From an uncultured Pelagibacteraceae bacterium (GTDB lineage: Bacteria > Pseudomonadota > Alphaproteobacteria > Pelagibacterales > Pelagibacteraceae): DNA of 64,000 bases. Below, piece after piece: positions 50,843 through 62,469 of this stretch (position 1 is its first letter; the number at the start of each line of letters is the position of its first letter). Location: NCBI GenBank assembly GCA_902557155.1, contig CACDYR010000001.1, positions 62,001 to 126,000 of the forward strand. The letters are read 5' to 3'. Under the pieces are notes generated by a model, which made no database searches, was not told the origin of the DNA, and saw only the letters and a program-made list of their open reading frames with translations. The position numbers were made by a program, and so were the translations under genes.

Positions 50843-51918
50843 TAATATTTACTATCGTTTTTTACCACATCTACATTATGAACCATACTTTCATAAAATC
50901 CAGCTTTTGTAATTTTCACAAATTGTGGTTTATTTCTTAATTTAATGATTGTTTTTGATCCAAGATAGCCCATGGAAGATTTCAATCCACCAATTAATTT
51001 ATAAATAATACTCCCAACATCTCCTTTATATTTTACGAAACCTTCAACACCTTCAGGCACATATTTTGAGGAGTCTTTTTGTTTTTTTTGAAAGTATCTA
51101 TCAGCTGATCCTTTATTCATAGCTCCTACTGATCCCATTCCTCTAAAACTTTTGAAAAGCTGTCCATTTTTTTTTATTAATTTTCCTGGAGTTTCGTTTG
51201 TACCTGCAAATAACGAACCTATCATTACAGCATCTGCTCCTGCAGCAAAAGCTTTTGCTAAATCACCAGAATATTTTATTCCCCCATCTGAAATTATTTT
51301 AACATTTTTATTCTTTAAACCACTTCTCACACCTAAAATTGCGCTTAATTGAGGAACTCCTATTCCAGCAACCAGTCTTGTTGTGCAAATAGAACCTGGA
51401 CCTATACCAATTTTAATTATATCTACTCCTAACTTTATTAAGAATTTTGCAGCTTCTGGTGTTGCAATATTTCCTGCACACAAAGCAATTTTGTTAGTTT
51501 TTATTTTTTTAATATATTTAATTATTTCAGCAACTTTCTTTGTATGGCCATGTGCTGTGTCTACTACGATTAAATCTACACCTTCTTTAATTATTTCTTT
51601 AGCTCTGATAAATTCATTTGGTGCTGCACCTACAGCTGCTCCAACAATTAATTTTTGTTTTTTTACTTTTTTTATCTCCGATACTTGTTTTTTTATATCA
51701 AGGTTTCTGTGAATTACTCCAATACCCCCAGCTTTAGCTATAGCTATTGCCATTCTACTCTCTGTGACAGTATCCATTGCAGATGACAAAAGTGGAATTT
51801 TAAGTTTCAAATGCTTTGTTAAAGATACACTGGTGTCTGCATCAGAAGGTAATATTTCTGAATACTTTGGAGCTAATGTAACATCGTCAAAGGTAAGTGC
51901 TTCTTTTATGGGAACCAT
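50842..51918 (-). CDS. guaB: IMP dehydrogenase lacking the CBS (Bateman) domain
   Basis: [45 protein letters not shown] catalytic Cys, YVPEGVEG; only 358 aa. Confidence 0.94.
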   Translation of the reverse strand: MVPIKEALTFDDVTLAPKYSEILPSDADTSVSLTKHLKLKIPLLSSAMDTVTESRMAIAIAKAGGIGVIHRNLDIKKQVSEIKKVKKQKLIVGAAVGAAPNEFIRAKEIIKEGVDLIVVDTAHGHTKKVAEIIKYIKKIKTNKIALCAGNIATPEAAKFLIKLGVDIIKIGIGPGSICTTRLVAGIGVPQLSAILGVRSGLKNKNVKIISDGGIKYSGDLAKAFAAGADAVMIGSLFAGTNETPGKLIKKNGQLFKSFRGMGSVGAMNKGSADRYFQKKQKDSSKYVPEGVEGFVKYKGDVGSIIYKLIGGLKSSMGYLGSKTIIKLRNKPQFVKITKAGFYESMVHNVDVVKNDSKY

Positions 51919-51955
51919 AATCTTTTATATACGATTCCTTTTAAATTAAAAGTCT

Positions 51956-52567
51956 CTATCGGATTTTTCTACAAATTATAAAACTTTCTTTTGAATCTTT
52001 TCTGCTAGATTTTGGTTTAAAAACCTTAACTTCTTTAAAATATTTTTTTCCCTCTGCGACGATTTCGTTAAATGTTCCTCCCATAAAAATTTTTGAAATA
52101 AAATATCCATTTTCTTTCATTAAATCTTTTGCAAAAAACATTGCCTCTTTACACAGTTCTCCAGTTTGTATTGAATCTATATTTTTAATACCAGTTGTAT
52201 CTACGGCCATATCAGACATAACGACATCAACTTTACCGTTTATATTTTTTTTAATTTCTTCTTGAGTTTTTTCTTCAGTAAAATCTCCTTGGATTTGAAC
52301 ACTATTACCTATGGGCTCCATTTTTTTTAAATCTATTGATATCAATTTTCCACTTTTAGCTGCTTTAAAAGCATATTGTGACCAGCTTCCTGGGGCTGCA
52401 CCAATATCAATTACTGATAATCCACCTTTAAAAATTTTAAATTTTTCATCAATTTCAATTAATTTGTAAGCTGATCTAGCGCGATACCCATCTACTTTGG
52501 ACTGTCTAACATAGATATCTCTACGCTGTTTATTAACCCAGTTCTTAGAGATTTTATTTTTTTTCAA
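51956..52567 (-). CDS. rlmE: 23S rRNA (uridine2552-2'-O)-methyltransferase
   Basis: RSAYKLIEIDEKFKIF, VIDIGAAPGSWSQ, VVMSDMAVDTTG. Confidence 0.93.
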   Translation of the reverse strand: MKKNKISKNWVNKQRRDIYVRQSKVDGYRARSAYKLIEIDEKFKIFKGGLSVIDIGAAPGSWSQYAFKAAKSGKLISIDLKKMEPIGNSVQIQGDFTEEKTQEEIKKNINGKVDVVMSDMAVDTTGIKNIDSIQTGELCKEAMFFAKDLMKENGYFISKIFMGGTFNEIVAEGKKYFKEVKVFKPKSSRKDSKESFIICRKIR

Positions 52568-53482
52568 TTAATTATTAAATCTTAAACTTTTATTTAAAAT
52601 TTTACCTGTAAGAGTTTGAATATTTATTTTAATATTCTTGTTTAATCTCATATCTTCGTTATCTTTCCAGATACCAGCAGCTAAATGCATAATTCCAATT
52701 TTATAGTTAGGTAAATAAGGCTCTACCCATGTATCTTTATCCTCATCAAATTTTGGTAAAAGGTTACTAGTGATCCAATTGCAGTTTAAAGGAAGAAATT
52801 CAGTTTCGACATTATCAACATAAACAGACATATTCATCGCTAATTGTTCAGAGCCAAATATTTCTCCACCTTTAAGTGTTTGCTTTAAGTTTTCCTGCCA
52901 TGAATTCCAACACGTTGAATTTTTTTCTAAAGAAAAAACACCAATATTGATATGAGGAGCAAAGGCTAACTTTCTAGCTTTTTCTAAACTAACATTGGAT
53001 TTAATTGCGTGTTTAAAATTTTGAGATTTAATAATTGCTAGTTTTCCAAAAACCCAATTTACTCTAGAAGTAATCTTGTAACCTGGTCCAATAGTTTGTG
53101 TAATTCCTAATTTGCCATTCTCACACGCTTTAAAATAAAGCTCAACTGATTGCCAATCATTGACCCACGCATCACAATCAATCCATAAATATTTTTCATA
53201 GCTTGGAAAGTATTTGGGCAAAAAGGCCCTGGATACTTGGCTCTTTAACCATTCACGCCCTTTGATTTTACTATCTGGAACTTTTATATCCCATTCTGCT
53301 GATTTTATTTCATCTACTTTTGATGATAATTCTGTCTTTTGATCCTCTGATAGACCAGCATCCAAAATACATATTGCAACTTCAGAGCTCTCTTTAAATC
53401 TTTTAATAGAGTCTATCAACTCATTTAATAAAGGGAAATAATTTGAATCAGCTAATGATACAATAACATTTTTTTTCATCAC
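52568..53482 (-). CDS. glycosyltransferase (GT8-like)
   Basis: N-terminal NVIVSLADSNYFPLLNELIDSI, DxD-type motif YLWIDCDAWVND. Confidence 0.65.
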   Translation of the reverse strand: MMKKNVIVSLADSNYFPLLNELIDSIKRFKESSEVAICILDAGLSEDQKTELSSKVDEIKSAEWDIKVPDSKIKGREWLKSQVSRAFLPKYFPSYEKYLWIDCDAWVNDWQSVELYFKACENGKLGITQTIGPGYKITSRVNWVFGKLAIIKSQNFKHAIKSNVSLEKARKLAFAPHINIGVFSLEKNSTCWNSWQENLKQTLKGGEIFGSEQLAMNMSVYVDNVETEFLPLNCNWITSNLLPKFDEDKDTWVEPYLPNYKIGIMHLAAGIWKDNEDMRLNKNIKINIQTLTGKILNKSLRFNN

Positions 53483-54288
53483 AAAATATCTTCAAGATCA
53501 TCATCTTCATCTTTATAATTCTGATCTTCGTTTTGTTTTTTTAATTTTTGATAATGAAAAAAACTAATTGGAAGCATACCTAAGTATATAATTGCACTAA
53601 TAGATATAACGTTAAATGGATATATTAAAAGTAATCCAAAAAATAAAACTATTCCAAATAAAAGAAAAATAGTTGCTTTTCTTTGAATTACGATTTTTTT
53701 AAAAGAATAACTTGGAAATTTACTAATCAATAATAAAGATGTTACGATAAAAAAAACTGGAACAATAATATTATAATTTATATTTATAAAATTGAAGCTT
53801 GTAAGACTAAAAATTAATGGAGTTAGAACTAAGATACCTCCTGCTGGAGATGGAACTCCTTCAAAAAAATTATCTCTCCAAGAAGGTGCTTGACCTGTAT
53901 TTACATTGAAACGAGCCAAACGTAATGCAACACAAATTACATATATTAAACATAACAACCATCCAAATCTTCCTAATGTATTTAGTTTCCAGAAATACAT
54001 AATAAATGCTGGGGCTACTCCAAAACTTATCATATCTGTTAAAGAATCTAACTCTTTACCAACTTTTGATGTCCCTTTAATTAATCTTGCTATTCTTCCA
54101 TCTAATCCATCAATAAGAGCAGCGAACATAATTGCTATAATTGCAAATTCAAATTTTCCATCCAATGCAAATCTGATTGATGACAAGCCTATACAAACCC
54201 CAATAAGAGTTAGCATGTTAGGTAAAATCACTCTTGCGTTTGTTTTTTTATCTGTAACAATTTTTAAATTGTTTTTTGGCTGTTCCAT
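53479..54288 (-). CDS. pssA: CDP-diacylglycerol--serine O-phosphatidyltransferase
   Basis: DGLDGRIARLIKGTSKVGKELDSLTDMISFGVAPA CDP-alcohol phosphatidyltransferase motif; next to psd. Confidence 0.94.
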   Translation of the reverse strand: MEQPKNNLKIVTDKKTNARVILPNMLTLIGVCIGLSSIRFALDGKFEFAIIAIMFAALIDGLDGRIARLIKGTSKVGKELDSLTDMISFGVAPAFIMYFWKLNTLGRFGWLLCLIYVICVALRLARFNVNTGQAPSWRDNFFEGVPSPAGGILVLTPLIFSLTSFNFININYNIIVPVFFIVTSLLLISKFPSYSFKKIVIQRKATIFLLFGIVLFFGLLLIYPFNVISISAIIYLGMLPISFFHYQKLKKQNEDQNYKDEDDDLEDIL

Positions 54289-54291
54289 AAA

Positions 54292-54939
54292 TTAATTTTT
54301 AGCCAGCAGTGTTTCTCCTGAAATTGCTGTTTGACCAACTTTAACTAGTGGTTCGTAATTTTCATAATAAACGTCTGCTCTACTACCAAATCTAATCATC
54401 CCAATTCTGTCACCTTGATTTAATTCCTGATTTTTATTTGTTTCACAAACTATTCTTCTTGCAACTAATCCTGCAATTTGAACGACCACAATATCATTTC
54501 CATGTTTGTCTTTTATTTTATAATAATTTCTCTCGTTGTCTTCGCTTGCTTTATCTAAAGATGCATTTAAAAACTTTCCTGGTTTATATAAAATATCTTC
54601 AACAATACCTGAGCATGGTGTTCTGTTAACATGACAATCAAAGACATTCATAAAAATACTAATTTTTTTAAATTTTTTATTTTCTAGTCCAAGTTCTTTT
54701 GGACCATCTACCTCCTCAACTTTAATCACTTCTCCATCAGCAGGACTTACTAGGTAACTATCATCTCCTATAATTGTTCTCTCTGGATCTCTAAAAAAAT
54801 AATAAACCCAGACACTTAGTAAAATTCCTATTAATCCTAAAAAATTATTAATAATTAGAAAAATGATAGTTATGAATACAGCTATGACTATAAACTTGTA
54901 TCCTTCTGTGTGAATCTTTGGAAATATCTTACTAAACAT
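54292..54939 (-). CDS. psd: phosphatidylserine decarboxylase (short, proenzyme type)
   Basis: YYFFRDPERTI, VSPADGEVIKVEEV, FMNVFDCHVNRTPC, RFGSRADVYY (GS processing site). Confidence 0.94.
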   Translation of the reverse strand: MFSKIFPKIHTEGYKFIVIAVFITIIFLIINNFLGLIGILLSVWVYYFFRDPERTIIGDDSYLVSPADGEVIKVEEVDGPKELGLENKKFKKISIFMNVFDCHVNRTPCSGIVEDILYKPGKFLNASLDKASEDNERNYYKIKDKHGNDIVVVQIAGLVARRIVCETNKNQELNQGDRIGMIRFGSRADVYYENYEPLVKVGQTAISGETLLAKN

Positions 54940-55015
54940 ATTCTTCTATTTGCTAATTTTCGATTAATATGTATATAAAACGATCAAATTCAATTAATAA
55001 GATAATTTTTATTTA

Positions 55016-56230
55016 ATGAGCAAAATCAAGGTAAAAAACCCAGTTGTAGAGCTGGATGGCGATGAAATGACTCGTATTATATGGGAGTTTATTAAAAACA
55101 AACTAATCCTCCCATATTTAGATCTTGGTATTGAATATTACGATTTAGGCATGAAAAGCAGAGATAATACTGATGATCAAATCACAATAGACTCTGCGAA
55201 TGCAATCAAAAAAATTGGTGTTGGAATAAAGTGTGCAACTATTACCCCTGATGAAGCAAGAGTAGAAGAATTTGATTTAAAAAAAATGTGGAGATCTCCT
55301 AACGGAACGATAAGAAATATAATTGGAGGAACAGTATTTAGAGAACCAATTATTTGTAAAAATATTCCAAAACTTGTCCCTTCTTGGACTGATCCAGTGA
55401 TTATTGGAAGACATGCATTTGGTGACCAATATAGAGCAACTGATTTTAAAGTTCCTGGAAAAGGAAAAATGGAAGTGAAGTGGACATCGGAAGATGGAAA
55501 AGATGAAATTAAATATGAAGTATTTAATTTTACAGGTCCTGGTGTGGCTTTATCAATGTACAATTTAGATAAGTCTATTGAAGACTTTGCAAGATCTTGT
55601 TTCAGCTATGGGTTAATTAAAAAATGGCCTGTTTATATGTCTACAAAAAATACAATTCTAAAACAATATGATGGAAGATTTAAAGATATTTTCCAAGAAA
55701 TTTTTGACAAAGAATATAAGAGTGAATTTGAAAAAAATAATTTAACTTATGAACATAGGTTAATTGACGACATGGTTGCATGCGCAATGAAGTGGAGTGG
55801 AAAATATATTTGGGCTTGTAAAAATTATGATGGAGATGTGCAATCAGATACTATGGCACAAGGTTATGGTTCTTTGGGATTAATGACGAGTACATTATTA
55901 ACTCCAGATGGAAAAGTAATGGAAGCAGAGGCTGCACATGGAACAGTAACTAGACATTATAGAATGCATCAAAAAGGAAAAGAAACTTCAACCAACCCAA
56001 TCGCATCAATTTTTGCTTGGACTAGAGGATTAGCTCACAGAGGTAAATTAGATAATAATGAAGAACTGATCAAATTTGCACAAACTTTAGAAAAAGTTTG
56101 TATTGAATGTGTGGAAAGTGGATCAATGACAAAAGATTTAGCAATTCTTGTAGGTCCAAATAGTAAATTCTTAACTACAAATCAATTTTTAGACGAAATT
56201 GATGGTAATTTAAAAAATAAATTAAACTAA
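55016..56230 (+). CDS. icd: isocitrate dehydrogenase (NADP+)
   Basis: [61 protein letters not shown]. Confidence 0.95.
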   Translation: MSKIKVKNPVVELDGDEMTRIIWEFIKNKLILPYLDLGIEYYDLGMKSRDNTDDQITIDSANAIKKIGVGIKCATITPDEARVEEFDLKKMWRSPNGTIRNIIGGTVFREPIICKNIPKLVPSWTDPVIIGRHAFGDQYRATDFKVPGKGKMEVKWTSEDGKDEIKYEVFNFTGPGVALSMYNLDKSIEDFARSCFSYGLIKKWPVYMSTKNTILKQYDGRFKDIFQEIFDKEYKSEFEKNNLTYEHRLIDDMVACAMKWSGKYIWACKNYDGDVQSDTMAQGYGSLGLMTSTLLTPDGKVMEAEAAHGTVTRHYRMHQKGKETSTNPIASIFAWTRGLAHRGKLDNNEELIKFAQTLEKVCIECVESGSMTKDLAILVGPNSKFLTTNQFLDEIDGNLKNKLN

Positions 56231-58888
56231 ACCCTTAAGCTTTTCAAAAGCTTCTTCAATTTTTGACTGGTCTTGTCCACCAGCTTGGGCAAAGTCTTTT
56301 CTTCCACCACCGCCTTTGCCACCAATTATTTCAGATCCAACTTTAACAAATTGAACTGCATCAAACTTGTTAGTTAAATTGTCAGTTACGCCAACAGCTA
56401 ATCCAACCTTGTCATCTTTATTTGCAAACACAACCACAATACCTTCACCTAAATCTTTTTTACCTTTATCTACAAGTTTTCTTAATTCTTTTGGAGGCAA
56501 TCCATCTATTTTTTGGAGTCTTAACTTAACTCCATTAATTTTTTCATCTTTAACAATATTTTTAGATTTATTCTCTAAAATTGTATTTACTGAGATTGTC
56601 TCTAATTGTTTAGTTAAATTTTTAATTAAAGTTTTTTGGTCAGTTTCCTCTAAACTTGGTTTTCCACCAAGTTTGATAATTTGCTGACTTAAATCTTTAA
56701 TAGTTTCCTCATCTTTTTCTGCAGATATGTTTGATAATTTCTCTTTATTTTTAAGATATTCCTCTAATTGTTTATCTCTTAATGCCTCAATTCTTCTTAC
56801 CCCTGCAGCAATTGATGATTGGCTGACGATCTTAAATTTGCCTATATCGCCTGTGTTTTTGACGTGTGTTCCGCCACACAACTCTGTTGAAAAATATTTT
56901 CCATCCTCATCTCCCATTGAAAGAACACGTACTTCATCACCGTATTTTTCACCAAATAATGCTAAAGCACCATTTTCAACTGCCTCATCAGGTGTCATTA
57001 ATCTAGTTTTTACATCAGATTTTTTTGAAACCATTTTGTTCACAAACTCCTCTATTTTATCAATTTCCTCATTCAAAATAGGCTTCATATGACTGAAATC
57101 AAATCTTAATCTGCTTGGCTCTACTAAAGATCCTTTCTGAGTGACATGCGTACCAAGAACTCTTCTCAATGACTCGTGCAATAGATGGGTTGCTGAGTGA
57201 TAAGCGCGAGTATTATCTCTTCTTTCCACATCAATTTTTAACTCTACACTTTCTTGTAGTTTTGTAGATCCACTCTTTACCTTTCCATAATGGACAAATA
57301 AATCTCCTAGTTTTTTTTGGACATCAGTTACTTCAAATTTAAAGTCATTTGATACTATTTCACCAGTATCACCAACCTGACCTCCAGACTCTCCATAGAA
57401 AGGAGTTTGATTTACTATAATCATTCCCTCATCATTTTCTTTTAACTGATCTACTTCTTTGTTGTCTTTTAAAAGAGACAACACAACACCTTCAGCTTGA
57501 TTAGTTTCATATCCTAAAAATTCAGTCGCTTCTAATTTATCTTTTATTCCAAACCAGATATCTTCAACTGCAGCATCTCCAGAACCTTTCCAATTTTTCT
57601 TAGCAAGTTCTCTACTTTCCTTCATTAAAGATTGAAACTTTTCAGTATCAATTGACATTGATTTATTTCTTAAAATATCCTCTGTAAGATCTAACGGGAA
57701 ACCATAGGTATCGTATAATTTAAAAGCTACTTCACCTGGTAACACTTTATCTATTTTAGATATTTCATCATTTAAAATTTTTATTCCTCTGTCTAATAGA
57801 ACTAAGAATTTTTCTTCCTCCATTTTTAAAGTTTCTTTAATTAAAGACTCTGCTCTAACTAACTCTGGATAGTTTCCTGACATTTCATTTTTAAGAGTGT
57901 CAAACAAATTATAAAAAACTGGTTCCTTGGATCCAAGTAAATGAGAATGTCTCATCCCTCTTCTCATAATTCTTCTAAGAACATAACCTCTTCCTTCATT
58001 TGAAGGTAAAACACCTTCAGCAATTAAAAATGAACTTGCTCTTAGGTGATCAGCTATTACTCTAAAACTTGAAAGATTAGATTTATCTGATTTAACTTTT
58101 ACAATTTCTGAAGCTGAATTAATTATTTTTTTAAAATGATCTGTTTCATAATTATCATGAGTACCTTGTAATAAAGCTGCTATTCGCTCAAGTCCCATTC
58201 CTGTATCAACAGATGGTTTTGGAAGATTTATTCTTTTATCTTTTGTGACTTGCTCAAATTGCATGAAGACCAAGTTCCAAATTTCTATAAATCTATCTCC
58301 ATCCTCATCTTTACTTCCTGGTAATCCCCCAGGTAAATGATCTCCATGATCAAAGAATATTTCAGAACACGGTCCACAAGGACCTGTCTCACCCATTGAC
58401 CAAAAATTATCTGATGTATCAATTCTAATTATTCTATCATCGCTAAAACCCGCTATTTTCTTCCAAAAATTAAAGGCTTCATCGTCTTCATGAAATACAG
58501 TTACATAAAGTCTGTTTTTATCTATTCCAAAATCTTTTGTAATTAAGTTCCAAGCATAATGAATTGCTTGCTCTTTAAAATAATCACCAAAAGAAAAGTT
58601 TCCTAACATCTCAAAAAAAGTATGGTGTCTTGGTGTGTAACCAACATTTTCTAAATCGTTATGCTTACCACCTGCCCTTACACATTTTTGTGATGTGGTT
58701 GCTCTTGCATAATCTCTTTTTTCTAAGCCTGTGAAAACGTTCTTAAACTGGACCATTCCAGAGTTGGCAAACATCAATGTAGGATCATTGTTTGGAACCA
58801 AATTACTAGATTCTACTATCTTGTGATCGTTCTTTTCAAAATACTTTAAGAAAGTATTTCTTATTTCATTAAGTGTTTTGTCTGCCAT
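56222..58888 (-). CDS. alaS: alanine--tRNA ligase
   Basis: [75 protein letters not shown]. Confidence 0.97.
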   Translation of the reverse strand: MADKTLNEIRNTFLKYFEKNDHKIVESSNLVPNNDPTLMFANSGMVQFKNVFTGLEKRDYARATTSQKCVRAGGKHNDLENVGYTPRHHTFFEMLGNFSFGDYFKEQAIHYAWNLITKDFGIDKNRLYVTVFHEDDEAFNFWKKIAGFSDDRIIRIDTSDNFWSMGETGPCGPCSEIFFDHGDHLPGGLPGSKDEDGDRFIEIWNLVFMQFEQVTKDKRINLPKPSVDTGMGLERIAALLQGTHDNYETDHFKKIINSASEIVKVKSDKSNLSSFRVIADHLRASSFLIAEGVLPSNEGRGYVLRRIMRRGMRHSHLLGSKEPVFYNLFDTLKNEMSGNYPELVRAESLIKETLKMEEEKFLVLLDRGIKILNDEISKIDKVLPGEVAFKLYDTYGFPLDLTEDILRNKSMSIDTEKFQSLMKESRELAKKNWKGSGDAAVEDIWFGIKDKLEATEFLGYETNQAEGVVLSLLKDNKEVDQLKENDEGMIIVNQTPFYGESGGQVGDTGEIVSNDFKFEVTDVQKKLGDLFVHYGKVKSGSTKLQESVELKIDVERRDNTRAYHSATHLLHESLRRVLGTHVTQKGSLVEPSRLRFDFSHMKPILNEEIDKIEEFVNKMVSKKSDVKTRLMTPDEAVENGALALFGEKYGDEVRVLSMGDEDGKYFSTELCGGTHVKNTGDIGKFKIVSQSSIAAGVRRIEALRDKQLEEYLKNKEKLSNISAEKDEETIKDLSQQIIKLGGKPSLEETDQKTLIKNLTKQLETISVNTILENKSKNIVKDEKINGVKLRLQKIDGLPPKELRKLVDKGKKDLGEGIVVVFANKDDKVGLAVGVTDNLTNKFDAVQFVKVGSEIIGGKGGGGRKDFAQAGGQDQSKIEEAFEKLKGLV

Positions 58889-58934
58889 ATTTTTAAAATA
58901 CAGCTTTTTTATTCTATGTCTAGATATCGAAGGG

Positions 58935-58964
58935 AAAAAAGGCGCTTAAATTAAGCGCCTTTTA
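58935..58964 (-). terminator. rho-independent terminator downstream of recA
   Basis: On the minus strand AAAAGGCGCTTAATTTAAGCGCCTTTTTTCC: 8-bp stem GGCGCTTA/TAAGCGCC, 3-nt loop, six Ts; also A/T flanked on the other strand. Confidence 0.8.
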
Positions 58965-58981
58965 TTAATAAAGATGACCTA

Positions 58982-60136
58982 TTAATTCTTTTTAGATGGA
59001 GGAGTAGCCTCTGCTTTTTCAGCTTCTTCTTTTTCAGCTACTTTCTTTTCTTTCTCTAATTTTTCAGGATCGATTGGATTTCCCTCTATTTTCTTAGAAA
59101 TCACACCTGCTTTTTCTCTAATTGCCATTTCAATTTCTGCAGCAACTTTAGGATTTTGAGCTAGATAAGTCTTAGCATTCTCTCTACCTTGACCAATCTT
59201 CTCACCTTTGTAAGCATACCATGCACCTGATTTTTCAATTATATCTGCTTTAGAACCAAGATCGACTAATTCACCCATCTTGCTAATTCCTCTTCCATAC
59301 ATCAAATCAAATTCAACAACTTTGAATGGTGGTGCTACTTTATTCTTAACTACCTTCACTCTAGTAGAGTTACCAATAATTTCGTCTTTATCTTTGATGG
59401 CACCAATTCTTCTAATATCCATTCTTACAGATGAGTAAAACTTAAGTGCATTACCACCTGATGTTGTTTCTGGACTTCCAAACATAACTCCGATTTTCAT
59501 TCTGATTTGGTTAATGAAAATCATCATTGTGTTTGTATTTGAGATTGAGCTTGTTAATTTTCTTAAAGCCTGACTCATTAATCTTGATTGAAGACCAACA
59601 TGATGATCTCCCATTTCACCGTCAATTTCAGCTTTAGGAGTTAAAGCTGCAACAGAGTCGATAACAATTACTGAAATAGAGCCTGATTTTACTAGTGTAT
59701 CAGCGATTTCTAATGCTTGTTCACCAGTATCTGGCTGTGAGATTAAAAGTTCTTCAGTATTTACACCTAATTTTTTTGCATAAACTGGGTCTAATGCATG
59801 TTCTGCATCAACGAATGCACAAATTCCACCAGATTTTTGAGCTTCAGCAACAACTTGTAATGCTAATGTTGTTTTTCCAGATGACTCTGGTCCATAAACT
59901 TCAATAATTCTTCCTTTTGGTAATCCACCTATACCTAAAGCTAAATCAAGACTTAAAGAACCTGTTGAAACAGACTCGATATCCATTGCTCTCTTTTCAC
60001 CAAGCTTCATTACAGAGCCTTTTCCAAAATTATCTGTAATTTGAGCTATCGCAGCGTCTAACGCTTTGTTCTTTTCTTTAACATCCATTTCTTGATCTTT
60101 GGTAGATTTAACTACTTTTAGGTTATTTTTCGTCAT
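58982..60136 (-). CDS. recA: recombinase A
   Basis: [51 protein letters not shown]. Confidence 0.98.
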   Translation of the reverse strand: MTKNNLKVVKSTKDQEMDVKEKNKALDAAIAQITDNFGKGSVMKLGEKRAMDIESVSTGSLSLDLALGIGGLPKGRIIEVYGPESSGKTTLALQVVAEAQKSGGICAFVDAEHALDPVYAKKLGVNTEELLISQPDTGEQALEIADTLVKSGSISVIVIDSVAALTPKAEIDGEMGDHHVGLQSRLMSQALRKLTSSISNTNTMMIFINQIRMKIGVMFGSPETTSGGNALKFYSSVRMDIRRIGAIKDKDEIIGNSTRVKVVKNKVAPPFKVVEFDLMYGRGISKMGELVDLGSKADIIEKSGAWYAYKGEKIGQGRENAKTYLAQNPKVAAEIEMAIREKAGVISKKIEGNPIDPEKLEKEKKVAEKEEAEKAEATPPSKKN

Positions 60137-60184
60137 TTTTTGCCTCTTTTTTTAAATTTTTTAACACTCGAATCATGGAATAAA

Positions 60185-60200
60185 TGTACACATTTTGTTC
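60185..60200. promoter_or_regulatory. candidate SOS (LexA) box upstream of recA
   Basis: TGTACACATTTTGTTC contains GTAC-N7-GTTC, 7 of 8 fixed positions of the alphaproteobacterial GTTC-N7-GTTC box. Confidence 0.5.
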
Positions 60201-60243
60201 TCATTAGCAATATATTTATTTTTTACTACTAAAAATCAAATAA

Positions 60244-61536
60244 TTACTTAAGTTTTAGATATTGGCTGTTGAGTAAACCCACGGCTTTGAGCAGATTGTA
60301 TTGAGCCATTAGATAATTTTTCTCAGAACTTGCTAAAGAAATTTGAGCAGAAAGTAATAAAGCATTTGATTGAATAACATCTAAAGTTGTTCTCGAACCT
60401 CTTTCGTACTCTGCTGCAATTCCTTCATTAGCTATTTCAGCTGCACTTACTTGAACTTTAACTGAATTTAAAAAACTTTCTGAAGACTCTAGGCTAGACC
60501 ATGCACTTGCTACATTTGTTTCATTTGTTCTTACAGCATCATCTAACAATAGTCTTTTTCTAGTAGTTAAGTTTGAATTTTTAGAAATAGTTGATCTTTT
60601 TTTTCCACCTGAATAAAAAGGCCAATTAACTGTTGCCTTTAATACATCTTTTTCTCTTTCATCATATGTAGAACTTAGATCATCAGTATAAGATCTTTCT
60701 AAAGATAAAGAAGCAGTTGGTTTTAGATCTGACTCAGAAATTTCTAATTCTTTCTCTGCTTTAGCTAAATCAAATTTTGCTATTTGAATATCCGGATTAT
60801 TTTGTTTTGAAATACTAATTGCCTCGTTTAAAGATTTTGGAATACTGACTATTGCTGTTGAATTTTTCTGTAATTTGTTTGGATCACTAATTTTCCCAAT
60901 TATATTCTCATAATTTAGTTTACTAATTAATAAATCACTTTTTGATTTTGCAAATTGTGCTTGAGCTCCTGCAAGCGATGATTCTGATTGTGCTAGGTCA
61001 GTATTAGTGATTTGACCTCTGTCTCTTCTAATTTGATCATTTTCAACTTGTCTGATTAAAAGATTTAAATTTTTTTTATTTATATCTAAAGTTTCTCTAG
61101 CTAAAATTAAATTTGTAAATGCATCAATTGCTTTATGTAAAATATCTTGTTCTTTTTTAACTAATTGAGCTTTTGCTAAATCTAAAGCAGTAATGTTTTT
61201 TTCTAGAGTTAAATCTCTTCCAAAATCTAACAATGTTTGTTCTAACTTAATTGAAGTAGTGAATGGGTCTACATCTGTTATACTTGCATCACCACCACTT
61301 TGATTAGTAAGTTTATTCGTATCCTCAATACTTTTTGTTCCACTTAATGTTAAAGATGGTTTGTAATCGGCTTTTGCAATATTAACATCTTCCTCTGATG
61401 CTTTAATATTTTCTCTTTCAGCATTTAATTGAATATTGTTTTTGTAAGTTTCATTTAATGCTTCAAGAAGGGTAACTGCAAAAGCGTTACTAAAATAGAA
61501 TATTGATGCGATAATTATGATAAATATTTTTTTCAT
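60244..61536 (-). CDS. tolC: TolC family outer membrane efflux protein
   Basis: Signal peptide, tandem coiled-coil repeats, FDLAKAEKELEISESDLKPTASLSLERSY, GSRTTLDVIQSNALLLSAQ. Confidence 0.92.
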   Translation of the reverse strand: MKKIFIIIIASIFYFSNAFAVTLLEALNETYKNNIQLNAERENIKASEEDVNIAKADYKPSLTLSGTKSIEDTNKLTNQSGGDASITDVDPFTTSIKLEQTLLDFGRDLTLEKNITALDLAKAQLVKKEQDILHKAIDAFTNLILARETLDINKKNLNLLIRQVENDQIRRDRGQITNTDLAQSESSLAGAQAQFAKSKSDLLISKLNYENIIGKISDPNKLQKNSTAIVSIPKSLNEAISISKQNNPDIQIAKFDLAKAEKELEISESDLKPTASLSLERSYTDDLSSTYDEREKDVLKATVNWPFYSGGKKRSTISKNSNLTTRKRLLLDDAVRTNETNVASAWSSLESSESFLNSVKVQVSAAEIANEGIAAEYERGSRTTLDVIQSNALLLSAQISLASSEKNYLMAQYNLLKAVGLLNSQYLKLK

Positions 61537-62462
61537 TTCGATTTGTATACAGCAGTTTTAATTTGATGGTTACTATTTAAATTTAAAATTATAGATGCAT
61601 ATTTGGGCATATTTTTAAACATATTTTGAGTAATTCTTTGATAGGTTTGCATAAAATTAATAACATCTCCTTTACTCATTATCTTATGACCACCTTTTTT
61701 CTTTGTTTTTAACCATAGTTTATGTTCCTGCTTTAATCTCCACTTTTGTAATAAACTAAAGTTTTTTGCTTTTAAGTAAATCATGCAATTTAGCTGAGAA
61801 TATAATTTTTTATACTTAGTTTTTAATTGCTGATTAACGTATTTTCTCCAAACTAGTTTTTGGTCATTAGCCTTTTCCATAGAATTAATGGATTTTTTTA
61901 ATGTCTTATTTACCTCTTCTCTTGCTCCAACACACCACCCTTCAAAAATAATAACATCTGGTCTTTTGTTAATTGTGTTCCATTTGTTTTTAGGAAATCT
62001 GTCATCAATTGCCTTATTAAAGTTTGGTAATTTCATATTTTTAAACTTTTTTGCTTTAGATTTTTTAAAGAAATCTAACATCATATCGATGTCATGAGTT
62101 CCGGGAACTCCTCTAGTAAGTAACATATGATGTACTTTTTTTGATAAAGCAATTCTTTCTTTTCTAGTTTTATAAAAATCATCAATAGAAATCTTGAATA
62201 CTTTCAATTTAAAATACTTTTCTAATATTATCTTTATTATGGAGCTAATAGTTGTTTTGCCTGTTCCTTGTCCTCCAGCTAATCCAACAAAGTAAGGTTT
62301 TTTGTTATCTGCTTTTTTTGCAATCCAAAAACATATTGGGATTAAAAAATTCTTGATCATCCTCTCTTTATTACCGAACTTTTCTGTTGAAGTTTCTTGT
62401 GATTTAATAAATTTAAAACAATCTTTTTTAACTTTTTTAAAACACTCTTCAGATAATTTCAT
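61533..62462 (-). CDS. P-loop kinase (D-glycerate 3-kinase-like); start set at Met 62462 rather than 62507
   Basis: PYFVGLAGGQGTGKTTISSIIKIIL Walker A, SIDDFYKTRKERI, RGVPGTHDIDMM, DVIIFEGWCVGAR. Confidence 0.85.
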   Translation of the reverse strand: MKLSEECFKKVKKDCFKFIKSQETSTEKFGNKERMIKNFLIPICFWIAKKADNKKPYFVGLAGGQGTGKTTISSIIKIILEKYFKLKVFKISIDDFYKTRKERIALSKKVHHMLLTRGVPGTHDIDMMLDFFKKSKAKKFKNMKLPNFNKAIDDRFPKNKWNTINKRPDVIIFEGWCVGAREEVNKTLKKSINSMEKANDQKLVWRKYVNQQLKTKYKKLYSQLNCMIYLKAKNFSLLQKWRLKQEHKLWLKTKKKGGHKIMSKGDVINFMQTYQRITQNMFKNMPKYASIILNLNSNHQIKTAVYKSK

Positions 62463-62469
62463 TGAACTT

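Noticed and set aside
51383-51712. 109-aa plus-strand hydrophobic ORF inside guaB
   Set aside because: Antisense shadow ORF; hydrophobicity results from AT-rich complement codons.
53906-54295. 129-aa plus-strand ORF inside pssA
   Set aside because: Antisense shadow ORF.
55177-55563. 128-aa minus-strand ORF inside icd
   Set aside because: Antisense to a highly conserved enzyme, no independent support.
56367-57092. Two plus-strand ORFs (106 and 121 aa) inside alaS
   Set aside because: Antisense to alaS; composition matches reverse-complement artefacts.
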